A stretch of 64,000 bases of DNA from Onchocerca lupi (GCA_028564675.1 JAOVVO010000163.1:1-64000); one strand, 5' to 3'; shown: positions 36,492-51,400, counted from the stretch's first letter. A program made the numbers and translations. Notes: a model not told the origin generated them from the sequence alone.

Positions 36492-39400
36492 CTACCTGGT
36501 GCTAGACTGCTGAGCATAAGATCCTGAAGCTTCTATGAGAAGTGCACATTCCAGCTGATCGATGCTTAATCTTTCGATTTCTCCTGCATCGAAATACACC
36601 TTAATTTTTTTTTTATTGATTTTGAGTTTTGTTAAATATTAGTATCGGTAGAAATTTTTATTTGCATTACATAATACTTTTTGAACTTAAGGATATTTTT
36701 TTTTTCAAATTTCAAGAAGCTTTTATGCTAAATTGTATTAAGAAATTGCTGACTTACTTTCTTTGAACAATCTGGTTCATTTCGTGTATCATGATAAATC
36801 TCTAAATAATGATGGCCTAGAGCTTGTTCTGCTGTTATACGTTTCCAAGGTGCTATTATCAGTAGCTAAAATGATGAGAAGAATTAACTGGATTGTTAAA
36901 GATAAGAAGAGAAAAATTTGAAATTCCCTACACTCCATTTCCAATCTATTATTACCTTTTTCAACAGATCCACTGCTTGAGGGTTTGCTTTTGGTATGAT
37001 TGTACTCCATGGAAGCGGATCTTTTGGTCCACAACTTTCAATCCAGCTAAAGGATATTGATTTATTTTGAAAATTCATTGAAATTTAAAAAAAAAAAAAA
37101 AGAAAAATTTTCTTATCCGGAATGTAAACTAACCGAATGATAAGATTTGAACTAATACGTTCCATCACATCCTGCAATCAGTTTACTATCATCAAGTATT
37201 ATTATTGTATTATTATATTTACAATTTTATATCGTTAATAATATTGATTTTCTTTTATATTTGATTTACATTACTGACATACTTTACGGCAGTATGTATC
37301 AATTAAATTTAAATTAGTAATCAATTTTCCGGATTAGAATTTTGATTCCACATAAATTATTGAGTAATAAATTCAAACTAATTATGTCATATTGAAATCC
37401 GTTAAATCGTAATTTAAGCCGGAATTTCTTACCTTTTCCGGTGTACCTAAATAATAAACAATAATTTTAATTTGACTTCCGGCATCTTTTCCTGGAAATA
37501 GCTGTCGACGAAGAAGCATTTCGGCAAATATGCAACCTACTGACCATATATCTACTCTGTAATAAATGATTACTGGTATATTTTTCTCCTTAAATTTCTG
37601 AATAAACTTAATATAGATTGATTAGAAAGATATTGGTCATTGAATATTTGCACTAATTATTTTAAATTTTAGAAAAAGAGAAGGATTAAAATGTCAACTT
37701 ACTTAGTATCATAATCAATAAGTGAGAAAAGTAACTCAGGTGCTCTATACCATCTTGTTGAAACGTATTGCTAGAATTAATATTAATTTAAATTAAATTT
37801 TGAATAAAGACATATAATGTAAAATTATTTATTACCTTTTTAGTCCAAATTCGTTAGTTATACTATAAATAATTGAAAAGCATAATAAACGAAATCGTAA
37901 TAAAAATCATAATAAGTAATAAACTCTAATATACTTAATCATAATAAATCCTAAAATGATAATAAATTACTCAATATGCTTAAAAATAGTTAAATTTCAA
38001 CATACAGTCATAAAATTGCTATTTGATGAAACATTTTGATCATCCAATTGTTGCTCAATCAATCGAGCCATTCCAAAATCACCGATTTTTAATAAACAAT
38101 CACTATTTACCAATAAATTTGAAGGTTTTAAATCGCGATGTACTATACCAACCGAATGCAAATACTATAAATTTTACGAATTACGATAAGATTTTTGCAC
38201 AAAGATTACATTTAATATGAAATATACTATAAAATTAAAAAAAAAAGCATAGCATAACTAACATGAAAGATAAAATTAAAATTAAAAGTTAATGTCAAGA
38301 AATATCTTCCGGCATAAATCTTAAAATATCCTGGAATCAATATATCTATCTTTTTTCGTTCATTCCATTGATAAGCTCAATAAATGATAAGATTAACCTT
38401 TAATCCGCGTAATATCTGATACAAAAAATACTGATAATGTTGATTGGTAAGATCTTGTCTGCTATGTATAATTTGATGTAAATCAGTTTCCATTAAATCA
38501 AGTACCATATATACATCTAGGCCCTATAATAAAAATACATCTAAAAATATAACATCATATCACTTCTATCATTATCATTGCATAAATTAAATGTGTAAAT
38601 ATTTATGATTTCGAAATTCTACATGATAAATTCTGACATGACTATTGATCATAACTTTTCGAAAAAAAAAAAAAGGAATCAAGTACCATATATACATCCA
38701 GGTCTTTTATTTTTATCCGATACAATCAATATCATCGAAATTTAGTGGTAACCAACGCGGATTTGTTACGTGACATAGATTTTAATTATAATTATATATG
38801 TAATTTGTTTAACGGGATTATTAAGTAATTGAATAAGATCAAATTATTGTTAATCTTGAGTAAAATTCCAAAAATAAAAAAGGAAGTAATATCATTTAAT
38901 TTACGTGTGATCCAGTATTTGCGAATACATCATGTACTGAAATAATATTTTCATGACGTAAACAACGTAATATACGTATCTCACGTAATGATCTTTTCAG
39001 TAAGATAGCTACTGAGAATGCTCGAGTTATCTTCTTTATCGCTACTTTTTGACCATTTTGCTGAAAATTATTTCATGCAAAAGGATTTATGTTTCAATAT
39101 AGAATTTTTTTGTAACCAATTTCAATAATGTTTATTTTATAGGATAAACTAATGAAAATTTTAATTGAAAATGTTATGAACTCAACTTCTCCTATGCATG
39201 TATAAAAAATGGATAATTATATAATTGCGAATTAACCTGACCAAACACAATTACGAATTTACCTTGTTACTTGTAACTACGAATTTACCTGATCATACAG
39301 AACTGCGATTCTACTTAATCATCACAATTGCGAATATACCTAATCCTACGTTATTGCAAATTTACTTGGTCACTTGTAATTGTAAGCTTATCTGATCACA

Positions 39401-39643
39401 TGCAACTGTGAATTTACCTGCTCATACATTTACTTGATCATAATTTACTTGATCGCACGCAGTTGCGAATTTATTTGTTCACACGTAATTTCGAATTCAT
39501 CTGATTACATATGATTGCAAATTTACCTGATCATATGCTTTACATACTACTCCATATGCTCCAGTACCAATATTTTCAATTGATTTGTACGGGGTGTTGT
39601 CCAAATTGAATTTCACATCCAATATTTGTTGCATATATGTCAT
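36492..39643 (-). CDS. sma-5/mpk-2-like: MAP kinase of the ERK5 (MAPK7)/SMA-5/MPK-2 class with T-Q-Y activation motif
   Basis: Serine/threonine protein kinase. Exons 5' to 3': 39643-39527, 39060-38905, 38523-38398, 38164-38006, 37770-37703, 37556-37433, 37171-37134, 37046-36956, 36865-36758, 36599-36492; 1095 nt, 364 aa. Seen: glycine loop IGTGAYGVV (25-33), VAIKK with catalytic lysine 48, VLDLMETDLHQIIHS, HRDLKPSNLLVN with aspartate 144, DFG at 162-164, activation segment FMTQYVSTRWYRAPELL with T186-Q187-Y188, VDIWSVGCIFAEMLLRRQLFPGK, and C-terminal YHDTRNEPDC. The LMxTDLHQIIHS, RRQLFPGK and NEPDC features point to ERK5 rather than ERK1/2, p38 or JNK. The long ERK5 C-terminal tail is absent. 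The canonical glutamate of TEY is replaced by glutamine. The end is uncertain: the last codons read AGG TAG, inside a possible donor. Confidence 0.92.
39227..39530. repeat. Tandem array of donor-like units at the start of MAP kinase intron 1
   Basis: About twelve degenerate units of about 26 bases (consensus on the plus strand CACGTAATTGCGAATTTACCTGAT). The first unit in transcription direction contains the true 5' splice site (AG|GTAAATTTGC at 39527/39526). At least five further units keep AGGT in the same context, including one reading ATCAGGTAAAT exactly like the true site. Confidence 0.85.
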
Positions 39644-42600
39644 AGCAAACTGATTATAAAAATTTAGAAATAGACTTAAAATATTTCATTGATAAGAATT
39701 GAAATTATCTTGCATTGCTAATTGGTATTTGAAAGTAAAATATATCATTGAGTAGTCGGAATCCGAGCAAATAATACATTTCGTTTAAATAATTATTAAA
39801 AAGATGACATTAATTTTATGCTTGGGAAAATGATCATAAAATTTGATGAATGAGAAAATCATCAAATGAATGCAATCAAAAATATATATAATATATTAAC
39901 TTCTTTGGGTTAAATGGCAATTATTTACTGGATTAAATAACTTAAATGACTTTTTTCACTTCTATTATCCTAACTGCTGCTAAATTTACGAAAAAGACGT
40001 GTGCAATGACAAAATGTGACGCAAAGTTTACGATCGTTGACATGCCATGATTAATCAACAAAAAAATATTTTCATCGAATATGACTATCATGCTCATTTC
40101 TTGGCTCTGCCAAGAAGCCATTTTGCACTGAAACAAACTTAGCTAAACCAGTTCTTTCTTTTCTATTGGAGAAAATCTGTCTCATCGAAACAAAAGAAAT
40201 AAAATGATTTTAGGTGATTCTTCCTAAAATCATTCCATTTATAGGAAAATGAAAAAAATTATTTTTTTTTTTTATTAAATCAAAATCTAATTTAATCGGT
40301 TTAAACACAAAAGAGATGTTTGTTATTTCATAGCGAATAAATTTTTATCATTTTTTATCATTTGCACAATTGTCGGAATAATTTATGACAGGGAGTAAAG
40401 TCAAAAAAACCAAAATATTAGCTATATTCATTTATATAAAAACCTAAGTTAAAAGTCAGTAAAGTAATTACCTTAAATAGGTAAAGTTTATAATCATAAA
40501 AATCCGCTATTTAATCGCATAGGCAATTTTTAAATTATCCTATTATCAGATTGACACTTCAGATAAAAAATCTGGCACGAATTATATTGCTATCATTGCC
40601 CAATTTATTATTTCTTGATAGATAATTCTTATTAATTGATGTCGTTTTTACCTTATCGAAATAAATTATGATAATCTTCTTGAAAATTTTACAAATTTTT
40701 ATCATTATTTATCACTTTTACACTTTTTTTTCATTTTTATCACCACTTATCATTTATATGCGAACAAATCATGACAGTTATGTTGAAAATTAACTAATAA
40801 ACATTTGTCATTGATTACAGTCATTTCAACAAAATAATATCAGATAAAGTTAAAAAGATTACTTCATAGCCAGCAAATTTTTTATCAGTACTTATCATTT
40901 ACACACTTATCTGAATGAATCATGATAATTATACTGCTATTATTAACTAATAAACACTTGAAAATCTTATCACTGATTACAATCAACTTAACAAAATAAT
41001 AGCAAATGAGGTGAAAAAGGATGAAATGAATGTACAACATACCATTCACTTTTGTAATAATAACATTACACTGACAACAGCAACAGAAGACGAGACTAGT
41101 TTCAAAAGTTAAAAGTTAAAAAAAAAAAGAAAAAAGAAACTGTCACCATAATTGTCACTATTTGATGAAAGAACATCCCTTAAAAGTGCATTGAAAAATC
41201 AATTTCCGGTTAAATATTTGAGAAATTCTCCAAGTAATTTATTAATTATTTATTCTCTAAGTAATATGCATTGATTACATATTCCGGAAATTGCTACAGT
41301 AATCCAATTTTCTTTTCTATTTTTGTCAAAATATACATAATTAATCGATAATTAATTAATCTTTCCTTTAATTTAATGCACTGATAATTGTAATGGATCA
41401 ATATCATCAGATGATGGATCAATTATATTTATCATCTATAATACTCTATATTTATCTTGCTGATAAAATATAAAATATATTATAGATAATACTTAAATTT
41501 ATAGGAATATAAAATATTACAGGGAATACTTCAACTTATATTCAAATTGAAATTTAAAGATGTCTTTATTAGTTCGTTTCCAACAGAATTTTTTTCTGTT
41601 AATTAAAAAAAGGCATTTCAAATTTAAATTGAATGTAGGTTCGAAATCGTATTTTGATGTAAAAATTACATTTATTTAATTACAAGTGAAATTAATTAAA
41701 AGTGAAAGAAATTTAATTGTAAGTAAACTAATGATATTTAATGATAAGTTGGCTTGAAATTTTGAAAAACAAAAGTACGTTTCATTTTTATTTGAATTGA
41801 ACAAAACAATGTTCGAAAATTTTGTTGATGTAGAAATGAACTTAAATTAAGTAATCAAATAATTAATGAAAAGAGTTAATTTATCGCTGATTGAATTAAT
41901 TTTGATATCTTCTAACAATTGTTGATTTATTTCATTAATTAGACAGAATTAGATATGAATTATGGAAATGCCAATTATTGGTTTAATTGCTTAATTAAAA
42001 AATTAAAAAAGTAAGGTGAAATTTACTTTTAACTTGTAATATTCTAAAAAATTTTTACTGAAATTTCAAAGCAGTTTGAAAAATTCAGAAGTAATAACTT
42101 CTCTCTATTAATATTTCTCGAAACTTTATAATCATAAGTTATATTTGGTAAAATCATTGTAAATACGATTTTAGTATTTGATCAATCTTATTAATTGTTT
42201 AAAATTTGATTTATTTCATAAATTTACTGCCAAGTTAGAAATTTATGCTAATTGAACTTTGCTCATTTTGCGAATGAAATTTGTTCGATTAAAATATTTT
42301 CTTCTGTTACGATAATATTTCATCGCTAATTGCTTTTTTCCAATTGAATCTTGTAAAATGATAAAAAATGCTCAAATTTTTGCAAGCAATTTACCAATGA
42401 TTTATCAATAAAGAATTCGCAGGATGAAAAAAGACTTACATGAAATCAGAAATCAATCAATCAATTACCTAATTCATAGAGGAAAAAATGAAAATAAAAA
42501 AAATTAACCAGAAATTTAAAATATTAAGACAATTTAAAAACAAACAAGTAAAATTCCAAAACAACTTTAAAGAGACATATATATGCATATTATTTTCTGC

Positions 42601-45416
42601 TTAACGATAAAAAATATACAAAAATGAAGAATGTATTAATTGTAATGAGCAATTATTAAGTACGATAATTATGTATTGGAAGATGTCACTGAATCAATTA
42701 AGTACTAATTAAGTATCATAGAAATTATTATATCGAAAAATAAACTAATCAGTAATTTCTATCTAAACTGATAAGGAAAATATCCATTAACGTTTCACTT
42801 CCAAAGTAGAATTTAATTTACAATCGGAAATTAATTAATTCTATCTTTGCAACAATTTCATTTTCAAAAAGAATTCAAGACAGAATCAATAACTTATTCT
42901 GCCTCTATTTGAGCGATCTTTTGCTAAATACGTGTTCTACCATTTAATTTAACTTTAAAATAAGAAGAAAATGAAAGTTGAATAGTAATTATTCCTTTCC
43001 AAGTGATAATTTTACACAATGTCCAAATGATAACCAATATAATTATGCTCTAAACTTGAAACTTGCAAGCTTTATCTTATTTTTTTTGAATTTAATTTAA
43101 AATTTTTTTCTGGATTTTCATGAATAATTGTTAACATGGAATTATTTCTAATATGAAAAAGATATATACAAGCACATTTCAAATTCACAGATTCACATTC
43201 TAATCCGCTTCATCTAACGTAAAAAAATCGAGAAACTTCAAGTGTATTTCAGTATTTTATCGTTCGTATTCCAGTATGACTATTGTCATAGTCCAGTATT
43301 AGCTAAAAATTAACGCTGAAATTAAAGATTGAAATTAATCAAAAATAATTAATAAGACGTCGAAAAGAAAATGCAAGTCATAATTTTTCATTCTAACAGA
43401 TTGCGAATCCAAAATCTTCCAAGAATTTCTTAAAATTTTTAAAATCTAAAAAGAATTAAATCCTAATTTCTGCTAAAAATGTGAATGATAATTTTGATGT
43501 GATGTGTTAAGATATAAATTCAATGTTAAAAAAGTTGACATCATCTTTTTTTTTTTTTTTTTTTATGGCATATTGATATATGAAAAACTCCAACGACCAA
43601 TAGCTTTTTATTTTGGGTGTGTATAATTAAGTTTTTAGTTTAGCCCTTTATTATTTTATCAATTTCTTATCACTGATAAGATGAAATTAAACATGAATTA
43701 TAACTGATGTGAAAAATAAAATCATTTCATTCACTTTTCGACCTGGATCTCTTTGGCGTTTGTGCATATACTTTTAGGGGAAAGGCGAAATTTCATGAAA
43801 ATTTCACAGAGCATTAAAAACCTTCATATCTTATAAATTATTCTTCAATCACTGTTCAATTTCTATTATGTCTGTTTACCACTTTCTATTGTTAGCCCAT
43901 TTATGTATCTTATTTTTGCTGAATTTCGAAAAAGTAATATACTCAAATAGCTAATAGACTTTGTTTGCCGCTTTTTGTTGTGTTCATTGACGTGTTTCAC
44001 GTATTTCGCTGTCCAAAAAGTAATAAACATAAATAACTGACGGTAATAAATTTTTTTTCGCACTAAAATTTTCAATACATGATAATTAAATATCATAATA
44101 ATTAAGTATAAATTGCTGCAATTTCTTTTTTTGCAATAACTATCAGAAAAAATTTTACTAAAAATTTTACTGCAAAAAAAGTACTAATAATCTAATCGAT
44201 ATTTAATTATTAATCGATGAAAGCAGTTTTTAACAAAATTTAATTTTTCAATTTTTCAAATTTTTCAACTGCATAGCGACGAATAATGCATTGAAAATTG
44301 AAAGCAAAGCTTTCAATTCCTAAATGTTTATTCTTTGAACTTTATGGAAAAGCTTTAAATAAACAAAATTTCTCAGGCTTTATAAAAGCCTTGCATGCAA
44401 GATTCATTTAGCATGCTCTAATTTAACAATTATTCGCAAGATTTCATTCATTGAATATTCCAGTTCATATCACATGTAACTGAATGATTCAAATTTTGTA
44501 AAATTTTGGATCGCATTTCCATATTATCTGAAAAATCGATCGGAATTATTTTAAACCGAAAAAAAATTTTTTCATTAAAAATATCATAATTTTGTCTTTT
44601 TAACTAATGTTCAAAAAATACACTAACAAAAAGATAATAAGACGAATTTTATCATCATTTGATATCTGCAAATTTATCACATCATATCTTTTACTAATCA
44701 CAATATTAATTGGTCGTTAAATCAAAAACTAATTACGTTTTAATAAGATTTGCGCTAACATTTTTAATTAGACTTACTAAATATAGGAGTAAATTAATAA
44801 CAAATGAATTAGAATTAAAATAAATTGTATTAAATTGTTTTGCTTTAATATCGATTAAATTGATTTCATTTAAATTAAATCAATGTTTTATTCATGTATA
44901 TATAAGTGCTAAAGATTTATTATTATAATGCTTGTATTAAATATTGCTATAGCAACCTGAAATGTCCATATTTCTTTATTTGTCTGCATTATATATAAAT
45001 ATATTTCTGACAGAAGCAGAGGGAATGGAAAAACGATTTAATTAAAAAAGAAATCGAAAATATCAGTAAGCGTTACTTTCAAATGGCATATATTAATTTA
45101 TAATTTAATTTTTTTTTTATTACCATTTTACACTTCATATATACATAAATTAATGGATTAAGTTTATTTTATATATAAAAAAAAGCAAAAACTTGTTTTT
45201 ATTTTCTAATTTTTATTCCGTTTGAACATTTTTAATATCAAATGGATGGGAGAAAATAAGCTTAAGAATGTGAAATGAAATTAATACGTTAGTATATATG
45301 TTGTATTCTATTTCAGAATTCATTTATTAATTTCGAAATTGATTGAAAATGCGTTAAATGTATTTTCTATTTTGGATTTTTCTTTTTTTTTTTTTGCCGT
45401 GATTATTGCATAAAAT
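39644..45416. other. Divergent intergenic region between the MAP kinase and ARMC9
   Basis: About 5.8 kb of very AT-rich DNA with no supported coding sequence or RNA gene. TTATAATCAG|TTTGCTATG at 39650/39651 on the minus strand could be the kinase trans-splice acceptor, six bases before its ATG. TATTTCAG ending at about 45316 could be the ARMC9 acceptor. An upstream ARMC9 exon encoding a LisH domain might lie here, but I did not find it. Confidence 0.5.
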
Positions 45417-48400
45417 ATGGCGAAAAAATTGGAGTTGAATAGTACATTTGCTAATGCAGTATATCAGGTATTTTGATCTTAAAATTTTTCCGTGCTCTAT
45501 CATTATTATTTTTTTGTCTAGGCATTATTTTTTGCCAATTAAATTTTCTCCACTAATTAATTTTTCCAATATCTTTTTTATGCATAGAATGATTTAATAA
45601 TAATTTGCATAATGAATAATAATATGCAGTATTGATTGATTGATTGTTTTGGAATATAATTAGAAATATGTTCACACTGAGAACAATAATTTCGTAACAT
45701 TTCGTAATAATCGTAATATTTCGTAATCTTCGCAGTATTTCTTAGTCTTCGTAATTTTCGTAATATTAATATTCGTCATATTTCGTAATATTCTAATATC
45801 ATGAAATATTCGTAATACTCGTAATATTTCGTAATATTCCTAATGTTTCGTAATATACTTTATTGATAGAATAATTTAATATCGGATATGATTTTTCTGA
45901 GAAGAATCTAGACGAAAATGTTAAATTTGTCGAAATAGTTGGATAGCTAGTCAATTACTAATGTAATGAAATATTTTGGATGTTCCATTAACATATTAAT
46001 CGATTGTTAAATTATATAAATCCAATCTTGGATCAGATTTCTAGGATTAAATTTAAATTCTAGTTAAATTTTGAGAATTTCCTTTTCATTCATTTCTACA
46101 TCAAAATTATTCAGGTTGAATAGTTTTAAAATTAATCTACTGTTGAATTGCCTTGATAAGAATTCTTTCATATTTCATTTAAGTAAGTTTTTGAAAATAA
46201 ATTCATAGAAAGTAGCTAATTAATATTTTACAAGTAAATTATAAATAGGGGCTAAATAATAATAATTTCATAAAATTTTAAACTTGTTATTAACTTGAAC
46301 TCCAAGCTTTTTACTATTATTTTTTTAGCTTATTATCATCATTTTTTCAAGCTTATCACTGTTAAGTTTACTATTTGATTATATTTCATAAAATATTTTA
46401 ATATCAATAATAATTCTTTCTTATTTCGCAGGAGAAATTATTGTACCATTTGGAGAACGATGAATGTGGACAGTTTTTCAAATGTTGGGATGAGTTATTT
46501 GTTGAAGAACGTAATAAATCTACGGAAGTAATTTCACTCGAATTTAATATCCATTTATATTTCGTAACATTTCCACTTCGTAAATCACAACCAGTTAGTT
46601 TTTGTGATATCATTCCTTATCACCATTTTCCCTTATCATTGAATTTAATATCTATTTATACTTTGTGACGTTTTCACTTTGTAAATCACCAACTTTTGCG
46701 ATATCATTCCTTATCATCATTTATCTTATTCCTTTTTTTTAATTCTACTTTTCAGCCTTTTTCATTTTTTCATTTTACTGTGACGAAAGAAAAGGAAAAA
46801 AACAAATTAATTATTTTTCAAAAAGATCCCAAAAATTTTACTTATTTATTTTCAAAAGAAAACTTTGTAAAAAGGGTTATCAAAATTATCAAAATCGATG
46901 AAAAATTTATTTCCATCCATCCCTTTACCAGATGATATCCATTATCAGAAGGGTCGATTATTAATAGGAGAAATGAAAAAAAGTAAGAATCATAAATCAT
47001 AAAAGGTAAATTTAAAAAAAAAGGTTTTAAATTTATAATTTTTTAGAATAAAGAAGAATATCGAAAAAGAATAGAAGGATTGAAGAAATTATTGGAGGAT
47101 CAAGGTGGTAGCAAATATAGTACTGATGTTCAACTTGTTCAATATTTTGCATTACCTTATGTTGCTGAACCTGAAAAACATCCTGTTTTTCGGGAACTTG
47201 TTCAGGTAGAATATTTGAAATTTCATTAAAAAAAAAAATGGAAATAATTCTTAACGAAGTAAAGAATTAAATTTATGATCCGATTATTATATTTAATTAT
47301 TATAATTATTGGCCTAATTCTATTGATTTGATTTGCTAAATATAAAATTCGTTAATTTATAACTAATGTTTTTCACTTACGTTACTTAAATAATGAAAAA
47401 AATTTTTGTTTTACTTAAAAATTTTGTTTTTTTTTTCTAAATTTATTTTATATTATTTTTATTTTTTAATTTTTCTTTCTTTTTTCTTATTTGTTATTAG
47501 TGTCATTTAATTGTTTAATTTCAGAAGAAATGGGTCAAAAATCTTTTTGAAAATTTAAGCTCATTTTTGGCAAATTATGCAACAAATATCGCTGAAACAC
47601 AAGATGTTTTACTTCAAAAATGGATGGTTTGTTTTAGTTTGGAAAAAATAGAACATTTCTCATTTACATTTTATCGATTCTTCAATTTTTTATAGTTAAC
47701 ATTAAAAAAAAAAAAAAAAGAAAAAAAGAAGAAAAGAAAAACGTTGGAATAATTCAAAACAATTAAAATGTTGAAATTTATAGTTAAAAATGCAAATAAT
47801 TCAACGAATAATTCATATATTGTTGTACTTCGTCTTTCTTTTACATTTTATTTGAAATATTTAATTTTTTAATAGAAATTTAATTTTTTCTTTGTTTTTT
47901 AAAATGGATTTTATGATTTTTTAATGTTATTTTATGCAATTAATTACTTCAATCAAATTAATTGTGATTAATTATAATATAATTATGAAAGCAATTTTTG
48001 CTTTTTATTTTTAGACAACCTATCGATTACAATATAATGAATTGTTGGAAAAAAAATGTCGCAAATTACAGTATGATTATTATCGAATTGTTGATATTGT
48101 TAATGAAATGTTTAATTATTTGGAGCAATCAAATCATGAATTGGGAGTAAGTTCTTTTTTTTTTGAAATCAAAATTGGAAAAAAATTCAAAAATTGAAAT
48201 TTCAAATTGAAATATTGCTTAAATTAGCTAAAATGATTGATTTATTTACATTTATTACAAAAATATCGCCTGGATATTAATTTATTGCAAGTTAGCTTTT
48301 TGCTTAATCGCTTTTTTGCTAAACGTATTGATGTTATATTTTGTAATTACTCAGCAAATAAATCACCTGAACATTAATTTATTACGGCAGGTAATTCATC

Positions 48401-51400
48401 TATCACCTGAATATATGATGGAAATGAAGGCACGTTTTGCAGATGCAACTGCAGATGCAGAACAACACATGCATGCAAATTTAGCTTTGCAAGAAATGGT
48501 AAAAATAATTTATAACGAATACTTAGTAATTTTTAATGATTAATTCGAATTTGATAAGAAATTTTGATAATTTTAGATCATCACGATTTTAGACTTTTAT
48601 TTGATAATTTTAGGATAAAAAGCATAATGGGCTTAGAAAAACAAGTACCAATATAAAGAAGAAGAATAGAACGATCAAAAATGAAAACGATGGATCAGTT
48701 GGAAATTTGATATCAACCATCCAATCGTCATCATCAGTTATCAAATTGTTCGTTTCTTCCTTTTTTTAATTTTTTCTTCTAAAGAAAAATTTATAAAAAT
48801 ACTTTATTTAATTTTTATTATTTATTTTATTGAAAATTAAGATAGCGGACAAATTTTATCTGATCTGAAGACTAAAATTTTCTCATTAATATAAATAAGC
48901 AAATTTATTTTTAATCAACAAGAAATAGGTGTTATGGCATAATTTATAAAAAGAATTTTGCTTAATTTTTCTGATTTTAAATTTTGGAAAAAAATTTTTT
49001 GGCCTTTAAAATACAGTAAAGTAATGTAAGATAAGATATTTCTGTTTGTAATAAATATTAAAGTAAAGTTAATCTTACTTTACTCTTTATTGTAAATATA
49101 AAATAAATTATTTGTATTATTTGAAGTTATCATATCAATTTATAAAATGTAAAATAATATTTGTTATCTTATCAAATGATTTATCAAATTTGTCCAATTA
49201 TTTTTCATAGTAAAAAAATTAAGCGAAAAAAATTTTATTTTATATTTAAAATACATTGAATATTACATATTATGTATATTAATACTTCTTTGCGAATAAA
49301 ATTGGATTCTTTCGTAATAAAAATGAGTAAATAAGTAATGAATACTTGGAAAATGTTGTAAAAATGAATATTTCGTATTAAAAACAAGAAAAAAAGGAAA
49401 AATTAGAAATTTAATATATACAATTCAGGAAAGAAAAGAAAGAAAAGAAAGCAGTTATAGTTGATAATGTGATTGGAAGGCTTAATTATACCAAAATTGG
49501 AAATTGTCTAATTAAAAGTGCTTCCGGAAGGCTTAGTTGTCTTTTATTACAAGCTTTACGTCAGGTAAGGTATATTTTAAAGCAAATTTTTATTCGACCT
49601 GTTAAATATAACCAAATAAAATAAACAAATAAACACAAAACAAATAATGAAACAAAACATTTTTCATATTATGAAAATGTGATAATTGAATTTTACCATG
49701 ATTAAGTAATCTTTCTTTATCATAATTTTCTTCACTTATGTATAGGATTCGATTGTGGAATTTTTGATGCATAAATAAAATTCATGATTATGATTTTTTC
49801 CACTCAAATATAAGACTTATAATTATGATTTTTTGCATGAATAGAATTCATGATTATAATTTTCTCGAATAATTAAAGCTTATAGATAGATTTTTCATGA
49901 TTAAATTTAAATCACGATTTCCATTACTGATGAAAAATATAAATATTTAGTATTTTTTTAGCATTTAAATATACCAATTAAGATAATTAATTTTTATTAT
50001 TATAATTTTTGCATCATATTTATCTCTTTTTTTATGCTAATGCATTTTTCAATTTGGAAGCTAAAAATTATGATAAAATAATTTTTCCTTCAAAAATTAT
50101 TTCATTTTTTTCAGCGCATAACAAGAATACCAATTGAAAATGCTGGACAAGTGCTAGCGGTTTATGCAAATAACGATTTATTATTATTGAAACATTTAAA
50201 AAATGTAAAAATCTTAAAATTCTCTTCAAAAAAGTGTGCTAAATTTAATTTGCTCAGTAAAAACTTTTCGATAATAGATATTTTACATGGCAAAAATTTC
50301 GTTTTTTTTCCTCAAAAAGTTAAATTTAATAAATTAAACTTTATGTTTTAATTTTTTATAATATTCTATCATATTATGATGCATAATTTTAACCACCTAG
50401 ATTCGAATATTACCACATAGATTTAAGTGACATCGATCTCTTCAGGTAAATTTTAATAATTTTAATTAATTATTTTAACGAAATGATAATTAAGTGACAA
50501 TTTTGCAGAGTGTAGTAAGTGTGATAACATCACAAGGTGATAATGGAAATGATGCAAAAGAAGAATTGTGTCGTTTGCTAAATTCGATCGCATCATTTAG
50601 CTCTGGTCGTAATTATCTCTTGGCTAATAATCAGGGAAAAGAATTAATTGCAACATTAACGACAGCTTTAAAAACCAAAAAATTGCAACATTATGCTGGT
50701 GAACATGTCTTGGCAACACTTCAAAAACTTAGCATAAGGTTTTTTTAATTTATAAATAATTGAATTTCCGAAAAAAAAAGAAACTTTTTACTTATTTTTT
50801 TCGAAGTTTTGATTTTATTCTAATAAATTTCTTAATATTTCTATACTTAATTTAAAATTTATCATTGAATAAATTCAATAATGATGATAATAATAAAAAT
50901 AGCAATTTTCAACTTTTTGAGAAATTTTGGAGCTTTTTTTCTGGAAAAATCTAAATTATATATTTTAATTTTCAACAATTTAACAAATTATCACAGTATA
51001 GGAAGGTGAAAAATCTTTTATTAATTTAGAAAAACAATAATTATCTCATTAAATTTTTAATTTTTTTTTTTTAATCGATATTTCCGATAATCTGAAACAT
51101 CATAGTTTTATCTATTTATCTTTTATAAATTGAAAAAATATGAAATATTTGAATGATAATCTTTAATTTTTTCAAATCGATATTTTAGATCATCGGTACA
51201 AAAAGAACTTATCAAATTGGGTATGGTTGAATGGTTATCACTCTATCTTGGCGGCAAATTAAGCCCAACAGCGCTTGATTACGGTTGCGCATTATTGCTA
51301 AATTTATGCCTAGATCCATCTGGTCGATCAGCAGCTTCACGAGTGGCTACAATTTTTACGACAACAATAGCAAATTTGATATCTGATCATAAATTACAGG

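Noticed and set aside
36493..36500. Continuation of the kinase beyond the TAG stop
   Set aside because: CAG|GTAGAG could be a donor, but no following exon resembling an ERK5 tail was found in the 650 bases before the convergent gene, so the stop is taken as real.
49427..49470. AAAGAAAAGAAAG repeat as a microsatellite only
   Set aside because: It is in frame at the start of ARMC9 exon 8 (KEKKEKK), after a good acceptor, so I treat it as coding linker.
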